Shown one piece after another: positions 37,337 through 45,502 of a DNA stretch of 64,000 bases. The DNA is from Vibrio sp. 16 (lineage in GTDB: Bacteria > Pseudomonadota > Gammaproteobacteria > Enterobacterales > Vibrionaceae). Position 1 is the first letter of the stretch; each line of letters opens with the position of its first letter. The stretch spans positions 992,001 to 1,056,000 of the forward strand of contig NZ_OY808998.1 in assembly GCF_963681195.1 (NCBI RefSeq), read 5' to 3'. The notes beneath the pieces are model-generated. The model did no database searches, was not told where the DNA came from, and saw nothing but the letters and a program-made list of their open reading frames with translations. The translations under genes were made by a program, and so were the position numbers.

Positions 37337-37671
37337 ACTGAATAACTGTCGGATAATTATTGCTGAGCAAACTTAACGATAAACCATAATGTGACTTAGT
37401 TTAAGAACCCGAATAAAAAACTGCGCCCTCGACGCAGTTTCAGTCAACTAACTATTCATTGGATAGGGCTATTTAACAAGAAAATCGTCGTAAATAGATT
37501 TAAAAAAGAAAATATATTCAATGGTTAATTGTTTGGATTAATATCCTAGTTTATTCATGCTAAATATTGTCGATAATTATCACGATTTATTTGGTCGTAA
37601 TTATTTAATCTCTCCTCCGAACAAAATTATTAATTTTCCAATCATTTTTGCCGACTCTGGAGGGTAGGTTT
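37337..37671. other. 335-base AT-rich gap before the carbamate kinase gene
   Basis: No credible ORF. It contains a minus-strand terminator at 37418-37440 and the short palindrome GATAATTATC at 37572-37581, then AT-rich sequence up to the kinase ribosome site. The terminator has no annotated gene upstream of it on its strand, so an unannotated short transcript is possible. Confidence 0.45.
37418..37440 (-). terminator. Orphan minus-strand terminator
   Basis: Stem AAACTGCG (37418-37425) with CGCAGTTT (37433-37440). On the minus strand the stem runs straight into TTTTTTATT, a strong T-run; on the plus strand there is no T-run. The only gene to its right, the carbamate kinase, is on the other strand, so this would end a transcript that starts inside 37441-37671. 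Confidence 0.7.
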
Positions 37672-38601
37672 ATGCGTATCGTATTAGCGTTAGGGGGCAA
37701 TGCTCTGCTTGCTCGTGGTCAAGCATTAACAGCAGAAAACCAGCGTGAGAATATTCAAAAAGCAGCGAAAAACATCTCGGATATTGCTGGCGAACACCAA
37801 GTTGTTATTGTGCATGGTAACGGCCCTCAAGTGGGGTTATTGATGGAGCAAAACGCGGCTTACCAAGAGTATTCTCCACAGACAACACCTTACCCAATGG
37901 ACGTTCTTGGCTCTCAGACTTGTGGCATGGTGGGGTACATGCTTCAGCAAGAACTGCGCAACTGTGATACGAGCTTACGTATTGCGACCTTGCTGACACA
38001 AACTCAAGTGAGCAAGCAAGACCCAGCATTTGCCAACCCGACTAAGTTTGTTGGCCCTGTCTACAGTGAAGCCAAAGCACAGGAGATCATGGCAGCAAGC
38101 GACAAACAGTTTAAAGCAGACGGCGAATATTACCGACGCGTCGTGCCTTCGCCAATGCCACAAGATATTGTTGAAGTCGAACAGATTGAAACCTTACTTA
38201 ATTCGGGCAACGTTGTGATCGCCTGCGGTGGTGGTGGCGTGCCTGTCTCCATCGAAGAAGGGCATAGCGTTGGTGTAGAGTGCGTCATCGATAAAGATCT
38301 AACCGCTGAACTCCTTGCTGAAAAAATCAATGCGGACCTGTTTGTCATCCTCACCGACGGTTCTATTTACCGAAACTACGGCAAAGAAGACCAAGCGGAG
38401 ATGAAGGTCGCAACGCCAAAAGGCTTGTCTGAGTTTACGTTCCCAGCAGGGTCAATGGGACCAAAAGTCGATGCTGTGTGTAAATTTGTCGAATCAGGTC
38501 GCGGCGAAGCAGCGATTGGTTCGTTGTTTGAGCTAGATAAGGTGATCAACAAGCAGGCGGGTACATTAGTCACGCAAGGTGAAGGAATCGAATACTACTA
38601 A
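37672..38601 (+). CDS. arcC: Carbamate kinase
   Basis: A 309-residue amino-acid-kinase-fold enzyme that makes ATP and carbamate from carbamoyl phosphate. I start it at ATG 37672 (MRIVLALGGNALLARG), since GGAGG lies 8 bases upstream; the longer ORF from 37648 would bury that site. Signatures are ALGGNALL, VIVHGNGPQVG, SQTCGMVGYMLQQEL, ACGGGGVPVS and GSMGPKVDAVCKFVESG. Arginine deiminase and ornithine carbamoyltransferase genes are not adjacent, so it stands alone here, which leaves open whether it serves arginine, purine or agmatine breakdown. Confidence 0.94.
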   Translation: MRIVLALGGNALLARGQALTAENQRENIQKAAKNISDIAGEHQVVIVHGNGPQVGLLMEQNAAYQEYSPQTTPYPMDVLGSQTCGMVGYMLQQELRNCDTSLRIATLLTQTQVSKQDPAFANPTKFVGPVYSEAKAQEIMAASDKQFKADGEYYRRVVPSPMPQDIVEVEQIETLLNSGNVVIACGGGGVPVSIEEGHSVGVECVIDKDLTAELLAEKINADLFVILTDGSIYRNYGKEDQAEMKVATPKGLSEFTFPAGSMGPKVDAVCKFVESGRGEAAIGSLFELDKVINKQAGTLVTQGEGIEYY

Positions 38602-38621
38602 TCTGCACAATCTACTCACAA

Positions 38622-38651
38622 TAGGTATTGGCTTTGGCTGGCCAATACCTA
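38622..38651 (+). terminator. Strong hairpin after arcC
   Basis: Eleven-pair perfect stem TAGGTATTGGC (38622-38632) with GCCAATACCTA (38641-38651). The T-run (GTTTTT) comes about 10 bases later, so termination is likely but not textbook. Confidence 0.65.
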
Positions 38652-38689
38652 TAATGCGCGTTTTTGATTCTCACCAAATGACGTGAAAT

Positions 38690-38980
38690 ATGAGCGCGAC
38701 CACACCAAAGCCTGACCGAATTACCGCGATGCGTTCCATTATTGAACAAGTAAAGTCAACGCTTCCACTCTACGAGCCGGAAACCTTTATTTGTGGATTG
38801 AAGGGAAGCTGTCAGGGGTGTCCGAAAAAACTCCTGGAAATGGTCGACTCTGAGCTGACGTATTGGGAATCGGCTATGGCCCGTGGCATCACACCTCATT
38901 TTGATGAAATACGGCGGTTTGGAAAAATGTGCGGCAGCGTCAAACGAGCGCTATCAAGAAATGGACTGTTAACAACTTAA
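38690..38980 (+). CDS. Small protein with CX5CX2C motif, unknown function
   Basis: A 96-residue soluble protein that I cannot assign. It has four cysteines: Cys35, Cys41 and Cys44 in CGLKGSCQGCPKK, and Cys81 in GKMCGS. The spacing suggests a metal or iron-sulfur site. The region around it is helical with many charged residues. The ATG at 38690 has no strong ribosome site (GTGAAAT). It lies alone between arcC and an exported binding protein. Codon use and composition look like the neighbours, so I consider it a real gene. Confidence 0.75.
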   Translation: MSATTPKPDRITAMRSIIEQVKSTLPLYEPETFICGLKGSCQGCPKKLLEMVDSELTYWESAMARGITPHFDEIRRFGKMCGSVKRALSRNGLLTT

Positions 38981-39119
38981 TCTACTTTGCCCTCTGGTGG
39001 TTTCGTGCTGAGTAGTTCTTCAATTCAATAACTCAATTGAGAGATATTCATCACACTTTCTTTTGTACTTGCTTCTTCTGAGCTACGTTTATAACAGGCG
39101 TGTTAAAGGAGAATGGGTT

Positions 39120-39899
39120 ATGGTCAATCTGCGAGCTTACCGTCACCTCTTATTCGCGGTGCTATTATGGATACCGATTGCGGCTTGGAGCCAAGAAAAA
39201 GACGATCTTAGAAACTTATCGTTTTTTACGGAATCCTACCCGCCTGCTAACTTTCTCGTTAATGACAACATAACCGGTTATGCGGTCGACATTTTACTTG
39301 AGGCGAGCCGCCTTGTTGGCGAACCGATCGAGATGAATCAATTGACTTTGCAGCCTTGGGCACGTTCCTATCGGCGAGTGCTTACTCAGGAAAACTCGGT
39401 ACTGTTTTCGACCACGCGATCCGAACACAGAGAAAACCTGTTCCAGTGGGCTGGCCCAATCGCTGACATCAAGGTAGTTGTTTTAGCGCGCAAAGATTCC
39501 GGCATAGAGATAGAAAACCCAATGGACATGGCCAGTTACCGAATTGGCGTGATCCGTGACGATATTGGTGAGCAAAGCCTGTTGGCAATGGGAATTCCTC
39601 GTGACTCGATGCAAGAGGCTTCTTACGTGACGGTTTTAGCTGAGCAATTAATGAAAAAGCGCATCGATCTCTTGGTTTACTCGCAAAGAGCAGCATTCTG
39701 GTGGTCACGACAGGTAAATGTCGATCCTGAAATGTTTCAGCCAGTTTATATCGTTCGAGAGGGAGAGGTTTACTTCGCGTTTAACAAATCGACGTCTACC
39801 GATGTGGTTGAGAAACTGCAACGAGGGCTAGATTTGTTGAAGTCAACGCAAGGCGAATCAGGGATGACTCTTTATGAGGAGATATTGGCAAAATACTAA
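39120..39899 (+). CDS. Orphan periplasmic solute-binding protein (SBP_bac_3 type)
   Basis: A 259-residue exported protein. ATG 39120 is chosen since AAAGGAGAA lies 8 bases upstream; the frame is open back to 39063 without a better site. The signal peptide ends near AAWSQEK (residue 25). Family-3 features are FFTESYPPANFLVNDNITGYAVDIL, QPWARSYRRVLTQENSVLFSTTRSEHRENLFQWAG and YRIGVIRDDIGEQSLL. It resembles the protein encoded at 42889 in the central segment. No transporter genes adjoin it. Confidence 0.85.
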   Translation: MVNLRAYRHLLFAVLLWIPIAAWSQEKDDLRNLSFFTESYPPANFLVNDNITGYAVDILLEASRLVGEPIEMNQLTLQPWARSYRRVLTQENSVLFSTTRSEHRENLFQWAGPIADIKVVVLARKDSGIEIENPMDMASYRIGVIRDDIGEQSLLAMGIPRDSMQEASYVTVLAEQLMKKRIDLLVYSQRAAFWWSRQVNVDPEMFQPVYIVREGEVYFAFNKSTSTDVVEKLQRGLDLLKSTQGESGMTLYEEILAKY

Positions 39900-39919
39900 G
39901 AGCAGCACTTGGCTGCTCT
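39899..39919. terminator. Hairpin between convergent genes
   Basis: Eight-pair stem AGAGCAGC (39899-39906) with GCTGCTCT (39912-39919), overlapping the stop of the binding-protein gene. T-runs are weak on both sides (TAGTATTTT on the minus strand). Confidence 0.6.
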
Positions 39920-39925
39920 GGTTAA

Positions 39926-40474
39926 CTATACTTTCGCCTTCTTGACGAAGTAAGGATTATCGAATTTCTTTGGATTGCCCAATTCAGACATCACCAGTTT
40001 GTTCCAGAGCGCTCGGTCAAACTCGCCCTTTTCCAAAGAAGGGTAGAGGGTTTCTTGCTCTTCCAGTGCTAAACGAATGAACTGCTTTTTCTTAATTTGA
40101 TTGTATTTCTTTGCCACGCGATTGTGTTTGGCAATCCACTCTTGCTTAAAAGCAACTAAGCCAGGTTCAGCAACCTCTATCGGCAGTCTAGATAAATAGA
40201 TGCGTTTATAAGAGATCTTACGATCGATCATTGTGCGCATGGCCGTTTGGATGTACTTACCGTGGTGAGTAATGGAAATATCATCTTTGTCGAACAGTTT
40301 GACGCACCAGCCACTGGGGAAGTAGTCGGGTTTACGAAACTGTTTGTTGCGCACGTCGATAGCTTGGTGCATGACCAAGTCTGAGGTACCGTTGAACGTT
40401 TGTTGCCATTTGCCAATTCGAATTTGAATCGCCGTTGGCAATCGATAGATATTCGTGAACTTATCTTGATCCAT
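39926..40474 (-). CDS. Conserved-looking soluble protein, unknown function
   Basis: A 182-residue basic protein without signal peptide or membrane segment. I do not recognise a family. It is rich in Lys/Arg, with a helical segment AKHNRVAKKYNQIKKKQFIRLALEEQ and a beta-rich first half (FPSGWCVKLFDKDDISITHHGKYIQ) that could be a DNA- or RNA-binding surface. The ATG at 40474 (MDQDKFTNIYR) has AAGTT-type weak initiation signals. It is convergent with the preceding binding-protein gene and followed on its left by a hairpin. Confidence 0.7.
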   Translation of the reverse strand: MDQDKFTNIYRLPTAIQIRIGKWQQTFNGTSDLVMHQAIDVRNKQFRKPDYFPSGWCVKLFDKDDISITHHGKYIQTAMRTMIDRKISYKRIYLSRLPIEVAEPGLVAFKQEWIAKHNRVAKKYNQIKKKQFIRLALEEQETLYPSLEKGEFDRALWNKLVMSELGNPKKFDNPYFVKKAKV

Positions 40475-40685
40475 AAATCAACACACTTATTACTGTCAAA
40501 AACAAGATGACGCAGCCAAGCGTTATAGCAGCATGGTAATTATTAGTTTTTAGGGACGAATTGACACTGAGCTCGGCTCATACGGCGTATTTTAGATAAA
40601 ACGAATAAAAGTAGCTAGAGATAAACGTCAGCATATGGTCAGTTTGTGGGCGGCTTAACGTGACGTTGGTGTGGGGGGGGAGACA

Positions 40686-40712
40686 GGGCAAACTCACCAT
40701 GCAAGTTTGCCC
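40686..40712 (-). terminator. Hairpin after nadE
   Basis: Stem GGGCAAACT (40686-40694) with AGTTTGCCC (40704-40712), 7 bases past the nadE stop on the minus strand. It is not followed by a T-run but by a run of pyrimidines opposite the eight Gs at 40673-40680, so it may act with other factors. Confidence 0.5.
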
Positions 40713-40719
40713 GTGTTGT

Positions 40720-41547
40720 TTAGTCGTAAATTGTCGGGATAGGCTGACGTTTGTGTTGAGTCACTTTGTAGATATGAACCAAGCGCTGCGTCACTTCTTC
40801 AGAAACCGGCTTTCCTTCAAGGAAGTCATCGATTTGATCGTAAGTAAGATTTAACGCATCCTCATCCGCTTTTTGAGGGGCTAGCTCTTCAAGGTCAGCG
40901 GTTGGCACTTTCTTAACCAGCAACTCAGGCGCGCCCAATGTTGCTGCCACTTCACGTACTTGACGTTTACTTAAGCCAAAAAGCGGGGCCAAATCGCACG
41001 CGCCGTCACCAAACTTAGTGTAAAAACCCGTAATGTTTTCCGCTGAGTGGTCCGTGCCCAATACCAGCCCGCCGACGTACCCAGCGATTTCGTATTGCGC
41101 GACCATGCGAGCGCGCGCTTTTACATTCCCTTTTACAAAGTCGATTTTGGCAGCATCTTCAGGAACTAGGCCTGTGCCTTCAAGCGCGGTATTGGTTGCT
41201 GCGTGAATGCCATCAACGCCTTGTTTGATGTTTACCGAGACGGAATGTGTTGGCTGAATGAAGCCTAACGCCAATTGCGCTTCGTCTTCATCTTTTTGTT
41301 CGCCGTATGGGAGACGAACAGCGATGAACTGGTAGCCACCGTCGGTTTCTTCATTGAGTTGGTTGACCGCAAGCTGCGCCAGACGACCACATGTAGTAGA
41401 GTCAACGCCACCGCTGATACCAAGGACAAGGGATTTGCATCCTGCTTCCTGCAATTTGCGTTTGATAAAGTCGACACGACGCGTAATTTCAAATTGAGGG
41501 TCAATCGATGGCAGTACGCGCATCTCGTCGCGAATCAACTGTTCCAT
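40720..41547 (-). CDS. nadE: Ammonia-dependent NAD synthetase
   Basis: A 275-residue enzyme, the same length as E. coli NadE, that amidates nicotinic acid adenine dinucleotide to NAD in the last step of NAD synthesis. I use ATG 41547 ([10 protein letters not shown]) with AGGAA upstream, not the TTG at 41565. The PP-loop is [19 protein letters not shown] (residues 42-60), followed by [16 protein letters not shown] and the late [34 protein letters not shown]. It is divergent from a nadD-like gene across a 22-base perfect palindrome. Confidence 0.96.
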   Translation of the reverse strand: MEQLIRDEMRVLPSIDPQFEITRRVDFIKRKLQEAGCKSLVLGISGGVDSTTCGRLAQLAVNQLNEETDGGYQFIAVRLPYGEQKDEDEAQLALGFIQPTHSVSVNIKQGVDGIHAATNTALEGTGLVPEDAAKIDFVKGNVKARARMVAQYEIAGYVGGLVLGTDHSAENITGFYTKFGDGACDLAPLFGLSKRQVREVAATLGAPELLVKKVPTADLEELAPQKADEDALNLTYDQIDDFLEGKPVSEEVTQRLVHIYKVTQHKRQPIPTIYD

Positions 41548-41675
41548 TCTGTTTCCTTCCTGCAAGCAATAAAGTTAAAATTTGTCATCATACTAAGTCA
41601 TCTTAAGAGATGAACTTTTTGATAAAGTAATCTCGTAAGATGACAGACTGACATGATACCTAAATACAACTAATA

Positions 41676-41697
41676 GAAAACTGTGATCACAGTTTTC
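41676..41697. promoter_or_regulatory. 22-base perfect palindrome between nadE and the nadD-like gene
   Basis: The half-site GAAAACTGTGA (41676-41686) is followed at once by its exact reverse complement TCACAGTTTTC (41687-41697). It sits 20 bases before the nadD-like ATG. The core TGTGATCACA lacks the six-base spacer of a CRP site. A further pair of inverted nine-base arms, GTCATCTTA (41597-41605) and TAAGATGAC (41636-41644), lies nearer nadE. A dimeric repressor of NAD genes is a reasonable guess. Confidence 0.6.
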
Positions 41698-41717
41698 AGC
41701 ATAAAATAAGGGAAAAA

Positions 41718-42230
41718 ATGAGCAAAATTGCAGTTTTTGGCAGTGCGTTTAATCCACCAAGTTTAGGTCACAAAAGTGTTATCGAGTCATTAACCCACTT
41801 CGACAAAGTGCTGTTACTGCCGAGTATTGCCCATGCTTGGGGAAAAGAGATGTTGGATTACGCCATACGCTGTGAGTTGGTGGATACGTTTATTGAGGAT
41901 TTAGCGCTAGAGAATGTTGAACGCTCCGACATCGAAGAGCAGTTATTCCTACCGGGAAAAAGCGTGACTACCTTTGCAGTTTTAGAGGCACTTGAAAAAA
42001 GGTACGAAAATTGCGAGCTAACGTTTGTCATGGGGCCTGACAATCTTTTGAATTTTGCTAAGTTCTACAATGCTGACAAAATACTCAGTCGCTGGACAGT
42101 AATGGCATGCCCCGAAAAGGTAAAAGTGCGAAGCACGGACATTCGTGACGGCATTAAGGCGGGAGAGGATATTTCGTCATTGACCACTAAGAGAGTGTGG
42201 CAAAAGTTGGCCGAATCTGGGTATTATTAA
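41718..42230 (+). CDS. Nicotinate-nucleotide adenylyltransferase-like protein (NadD type)
   Basis: A 170-residue nucleotidyltransferase-fold protein. The N-terminal motif IAVFGSAFNPPSLGHKSVIE contains the GxFxPxxxGH pattern (Gly8, Phe11, His18), and the C-terminal IRSTDIRDGI-like segment (VRSTDIRDGIKAG) is the SxTxxR motif of NadD enzymes. At 170 residues it is shorter than housekeeping NadD (about 215), lacking part of the central loop. It may be a second, conditionally used NaMN adenylyltransferase, in keeping with its divergent partner nadE. Substrate is inferred, not proven. Confidence 0.85.
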   Translation: MSKIAVFGSAFNPPSLGHKSVIESLTHFDKVLLLPSIAHAWGKEMLDYAIRCELVDTFIEDLALENVERSDIEEQLFLPGKSVTTFAVLEALEKRYENCELTFVMGPDNLLNFAKFYNADKILSRWTVMACPEKVKVRSTDIRDGIKAGEDISSLTTKRVWQKLAESGYY

Positions 42231-42259
42231 GGCTGTTATACGATATATTTGAGGTGTGA

Positions 42260-42748
42260 ATGAATGCGGTAAGAGCGATTGGTCTGGTAAGTTTGCTGAC
42301 TGCTTCTGCACAGGCATGCGAGATGTATGAGACGAAACAGTTCGAGGAGTCGGTGATGTTTCACTCTCCCTCTGGCGTGTGTTTTTCGCTTCTTGAAGGC
42401 ATTGAGTATACGGCCAATAAGTTCGACGATTTTTTATATATTGTCGATTTCGATGATGATCAAGGCTATGACACCTATTGGGACGATTGGGTGTTAAAAA
42501 GCGAAACCAATCCGATTCTCACACGCGCCCTTTCCTCAAACTATGTGGGTGTTGGTGTTTGGGTACCGACTGAACTCGAAAATCGATTGCACGCCATGGA
42601 TACCGAAGAGTGGATACTGAGCCACGGTCTGCTTCTTAGCGTCGGGTTTGGCAAAAAGAGTGCAGGAGAGCCAAGAATGCGGCTCGATTACCGCTGGCAT
42701 GACAAATATGATGGCGATGTAATGATGCAAATTGAATTGCCGTTTTAG
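42260..42748 (+). CDS. Secreted protein, unknown function
   Basis: A 162-residue protein with a signal peptide (cleavage near AQACEM, residues 18-20). The ATG has GAGG 7 bases upstream. The mature part is acidic, with DFDDDQGYDTYWDDWVLKSE and a final amphipathic beta segment DGDVMMQIELPF. It has two cysteines, Cys20 and Cys41, that could form a disulfide. I do not recognise a family. It follows the nadD-like gene by 29 bases, but the two products act in different compartments. Confidence 0.7.
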   Translation: MNAVRAIGLVSLLTASAQACEMYETKQFEESVMFHSPSGVCFSLLEGIEYTANKFDDFLYIVDFDDDQGYDTYWDDWVLKSETNPILTRALSSNYVGVGVWVPTELENRLHAMDTEEWILSHGLLLSVGFGKKSAGEPRMRLDYRWHDKYDGDVMMQIELPF

Positions 42749-42819
42749 TCAAAGCGACCTAGCAAAAAATCACCAACAGCTCGACTTCCAATCGTTGAAG
42801 TGGTTAGACCTATTGATAA

Positions 42820-42872
42820 TTGGCATACTTAATTTGCTCCTTTATAGTGCAAACATAATGATAATAATCTTA
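42820..42872 (+). promoter_or_regulatory. Sigma-70 promoter with Fur-like box before the binding-protein gene
   Basis: TTGGCA (42820-42825), 17 bases, TATAGT (42843-42848) is a good promoter. Directly after it, CATAATGATAATAATCTTA (42854-42872) matches 14 of the 19 positions of the Fur consensus, with the first two hexamers nearly perfect. It would cover the transcription start. The gene begins at 42889. Confidence 0.6.
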
Positions 42873-42888
42873 TAAATTATGTTGGCTT

Positions 42889-43701
42889 ATGTTTGGTTTG
42901 GTTCGCTCTCTATTTTTTCAAATAAGCACGCTGTTAAGTGCGACTTTACTCAGTGCTTCTGCGTTTGCAGATCCTGTTCATTTGAACCTCTACACACAAG
43001 AATTCCCTCCTCTACAAGTTAAGGTACAAGGCCGCCCTGAGGGGTACGTGACCAATTTTGTACAAGCCCTCGTCCGTGACGCTTCTCAATCAATCCCAAT
43101 GCAGATTGCACAAGTCCATTTTATGCCTTGGAAGCGGGCGATTCGTATGACGCAGATGTATGAAAACAATCTCTTTTTCTCAATATCTCGCACTCCGGAG
43201 CGTGAGCATGAGTATCAATGGATTGGTGAGGTGTCGCCCTACGAAGTGGCGCTGTATCGCTACAAAGATGGCCCCAGCGTGGCACCTAAGACGCTAAAAG
43301 AGCTGCGTAATTTCCGCTTTGGCGTCCAAGCTGAGAGCTCTTTTGAAGAGCTTTTGGATAAGTTCAACATAACCAACACCATCCAAGTTGGACAGGGTAA
43401 AGATGTGCTTCGTTTACTTAGGGCGAATAGAGTCGACTTTGCGCCCCTAGTCACCGTGAGTTACCCATACCGAATGGCGCAGTATGGACTCAACCCAGAC
43501 GACTTTGTTGAGGTCATGAAAGTGCGCCAGTTATGCAAAGAGCTTTGGTTGGTGACGGGCAATAAAACATCACCAGCAGTCGTCAGTGCGCTGAAAAACA
43601 GTTACCAAAAGCTAAGAAGCGCTGGGGTAAGAGAAAAGTTGATAGCACAATACCAACCCGACAGTGAAGTAATGGCTCGTTACCAACAGCGCTCCAAATA
43701 G
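42889..43701 (+). CDS. Orphan periplasmic solute-binding protein (SBP_bac_3 type), possibly iron-regulated
   Basis: A 270-residue exported protein; the signal peptide ends near ASAFADPV (residue 27). Family-3 features: NLYTQEFPPLQVKVQGRPEGYVTNFVQALV, FMPWKRAIRMTQMYENNLFFSISRTPEREHEYQWIG and FRFGVQAESSFEELLDKF. It is similar in layout to the protein at 39120. No permease or ATPase gene is nearby. The promoter carries a Fur-like box, so iron starvation may raise its expression; the ligand is unknown. Confidence 0.85.
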   Translation: MFGLVRSLFFQISTLLSATLLSASAFADPVHLNLYTQEFPPLQVKVQGRPEGYVTNFVQALVRDASQSIPMQIAQVHFMPWKRAIRMTQMYENNLFFSISRTPEREHEYQWIGEVSPYEVALYRYKDGPSVAPKTLKELRNFRFGVQAESSFEELLDKFNITNTIQVGQGKDVLRLLRANRVDFAPLVTVSYPYRMAQYGLNPDDFVEVMKVRQLCKELWLVTGNKTSPAVVSALKNSYQKLRSAGVREKLIAQYQPDSEVMARYQQRSK

Positions 43702-43722
43702 CCCATCCTATCCACTCTGTAA

Positions 43723-45411
43723 TCACATAGTGACTTGGTTAAAGTCTATCCAGCCGTTGGCTAACAGCTCCGGTGCGCTAACGGTGTCAGAGATGTTGAG
43801 ATCTTGCTTAACATGGTAGAGAGGTTGATAAATGCCCCGTGTGATGAGTTTTGTTTCTAAGGCGGCAAAGCCACTCAGTCGCCCGCGGAGCGTAGGTCGA
43901 GACATTATCTGCACCACCTGCTTATCGCGCCATGCTTTGTCTTTCTGATTGAGACACGCCTCGTTAGAGTTGGTTGAGAGTATCCAACCCAGCCAAGACA
44001 TCTCGAAGTCTTCGCCGAATACTTCACCAGTAATAAGAATATCCGCATCAGCGAGCGTTTTTTCACAGTTAAACTCTGGATATTCCAATATCTTTAACTC
44101 ACACCTGAGACCAAAAGATTTGAACGTTTTTACCACTTGGTTACTTACAGCGATGTGTGTCGCGAGTTGGTAAGTCATGATAATCAGTGGCTTGCTTGGT
44201 AGTGGGGTATTCCAATGCTGAACCTTGTCTTCGCGGTGTATCGTTTGTTCACTTGGTTGTGAAAGCATGCCCTGCGCTTGGGCAATTTCTTCGCACTGTT
44301 CGTCGTTTGGTGGGCTCATCGTCACAAGAATGGATTGCAACCATTGACGGTGTTGGCGGCGCAACATCCAAGGGTGTCGGTAAGGGTTGAGCATGGCGTG
44401 TACACAGCCTCGCTCCCATTGATGGTGCTGAGTAAAACCGTGGCGGCTCTTTTTCAGGTGGCTGCCATGAACGACGTCGCTGTTTAGCTCAAAATCTGTG
44501 GCCTTGTCACCGATGTTCCAAATTTCAATCCCATCAATCCAAGGGCGATATCCATGGTAGCGAGGGTTGGCTTTGAGGCTTGTCAGCCATTTTGTTTGCT
44601 GCGTGAGGATAAACGGTCCACTTCCGATCAGGCGTCCTTGCTCTTGTTTACAGATACCCATGGCACCTTTGGCAAGCAGCTTAGGTAACAATGAAGGAAG
44701 AGAAAGGCTAACAAATCTCAGTGAATATGGACCAGTCACCGAAACACGATCGATGAAGCGATACATCTGTTTCGAGATGGAGTCTGACGCCATCAAACGA
44801 TCATAGTGGGCTTTGATGTCTTGTGCTAACAAGGGACTGCCATCATGAAAACAGAGCCCTTTACGCAGGGTAATACGTAGGGAATTGCCGTCCAATGTCC
44901 ACGAATGAGCAAGATCGCCTTGATAGCCGCCTTCAGTGTCGCTGGCTTTAAGTAACGTGGCATAAAGGTGATCGGCGATGTGCTGCTCGGTGCGGCGGTT
45001 TATTCCAATGGGATCCAAATCGTGTGTCCCGCGATAAAACGGAATCTTGAGCACATGGTGGTCTGATTGGACGGTTTGATAGCGTTCTAGGTACTCACTC
45101 AGAAACTGATTTCGTTTCGCTAGGCTCACCAGCGTCAACGCGTCTTCCACTTTACCTTGCTCAATCAAATGTAATGCGTGACGAGTTAGCCGCTCCTCAA
45201 GCATTTTTAGTCGGCGTGAAACAGGTAAGTTACCTCTGCCGATGCCAGGTTTCCATTCAATGATCTCCTCTTTAATCAGTCGTTTAATAAGGAGCTGGGC
45301 GTTGCGGCGAGTGCATCCCATTGCTTGACTAAAATGATCGAGCGAAACGGGTTGCCAATCTGTTTGAGACAGGTGTTCCTGACAAAAAGCAAGAGCCTTC
45401 CAATAGCGCAT
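43723..45411 (-). CDS. SgrR-family transcriptional regulator
   Basis: A 562-residue protein, close to the 551 of E. coli SgrR. The N-terminal winged helix reads SLDHFSQAMGCTRRNAQLLIKRLIKEEIIEWKPGIGRGN (about residues 22-61, quoted here in part across the helix-turn-helix). The rest is an SBP_bac_5-like (oligopeptide-binding protein) domain with ADHLYATLLKASDTEGGYQG, RITLRKGLCFHDGSPLLAQDIKAHYDRL and GSGPFILTQQTKWL. Members sense small solutes such as phosphosugars in the cytoplasm and control sgrS and exporter genes. It is divergent from an MFS exporter gene, its probable target. Confidence 0.9.
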   Translation of the reverse strand: MRYWKALAFCQEHLSQTDWQPVSLDHFSQAMGCTRRNAQLLIKRLIKEEIIEWKPGIGRGNLPVSRRLKMLEERLTRHALHLIEQGKVEDALTLVSLAKRNQFLSEYLERYQTVQSDHHVLKIPFYRGTHDLDPIGINRRTEQHIADHLYATLLKASDTEGGYQGDLAHSWTLDGNSLRITLRKGLCFHDGSPLLAQDIKAHYDRLMASDSISKQMYRFIDRVSVTGPYSLRFVSLSLPSLLPKLLAKGAMGICKQEQGRLIGSGPFILTQQTKWLTSLKANPRYHGYRPWIDGIEIWNIGDKATDFELNSDVVHGSHLKKSRHGFTQHHQWERGCVHAMLNPYRHPWMLRRQHRQWLQSILVTMSPPNDEQCEEIAQAQGMLSQPSEQTIHREDKVQHWNTPLPSKPLIIMTYQLATHIAVSNQVVKTFKSFGLRCELKILEYPEFNCEKTLADADILITGEVFGEDFEMSWLGWILSTNSNEACLNQKDKAWRDKQVVQIMSRPTLRGRLSGFAALETKLITRGIYQPLYHVKQDLNISDTVSAPELLANGWIDFNQVTM

Positions 45412-45440
45412 AAAGGTGAAATCCTGTTTAGATATTTCTA

Positions 45441-45491
45441 TTTTTCTTCATCTTTTCTCGGCAAATAATAGCGCAGTCAGTTGAAGAAAAA
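45441..45491. promoter_or_regulatory. Inverted repeat between the SgrR-type regulator and its divergent exporter
   Basis: Ten-base arms TTTTTCTTCA (45441-45450) and TGAAGAAAAA (45482-45491), exact reverse complements 31 bases apart. The right arm lies just before the exporter's ribosome site (AAGGAAC). The placement suits an operator for the regulator encoded at 43723. Confidence 0.5.
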
Positions 45492-45502
45492 AGGAACGAA
45501 AC

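Noticed and set aside
40673..40680. Run of eight Gs near the nadE 3' end
   Set aside because: It is intergenic and not next to a promoter or start codon, so phase variation is not supported.
41681..41692. CRP site in the nadE/nadD-like gap
   Set aside because: TGTGATCACA has the right half-sites but no six-base spacer, so CRP should not bind it well.
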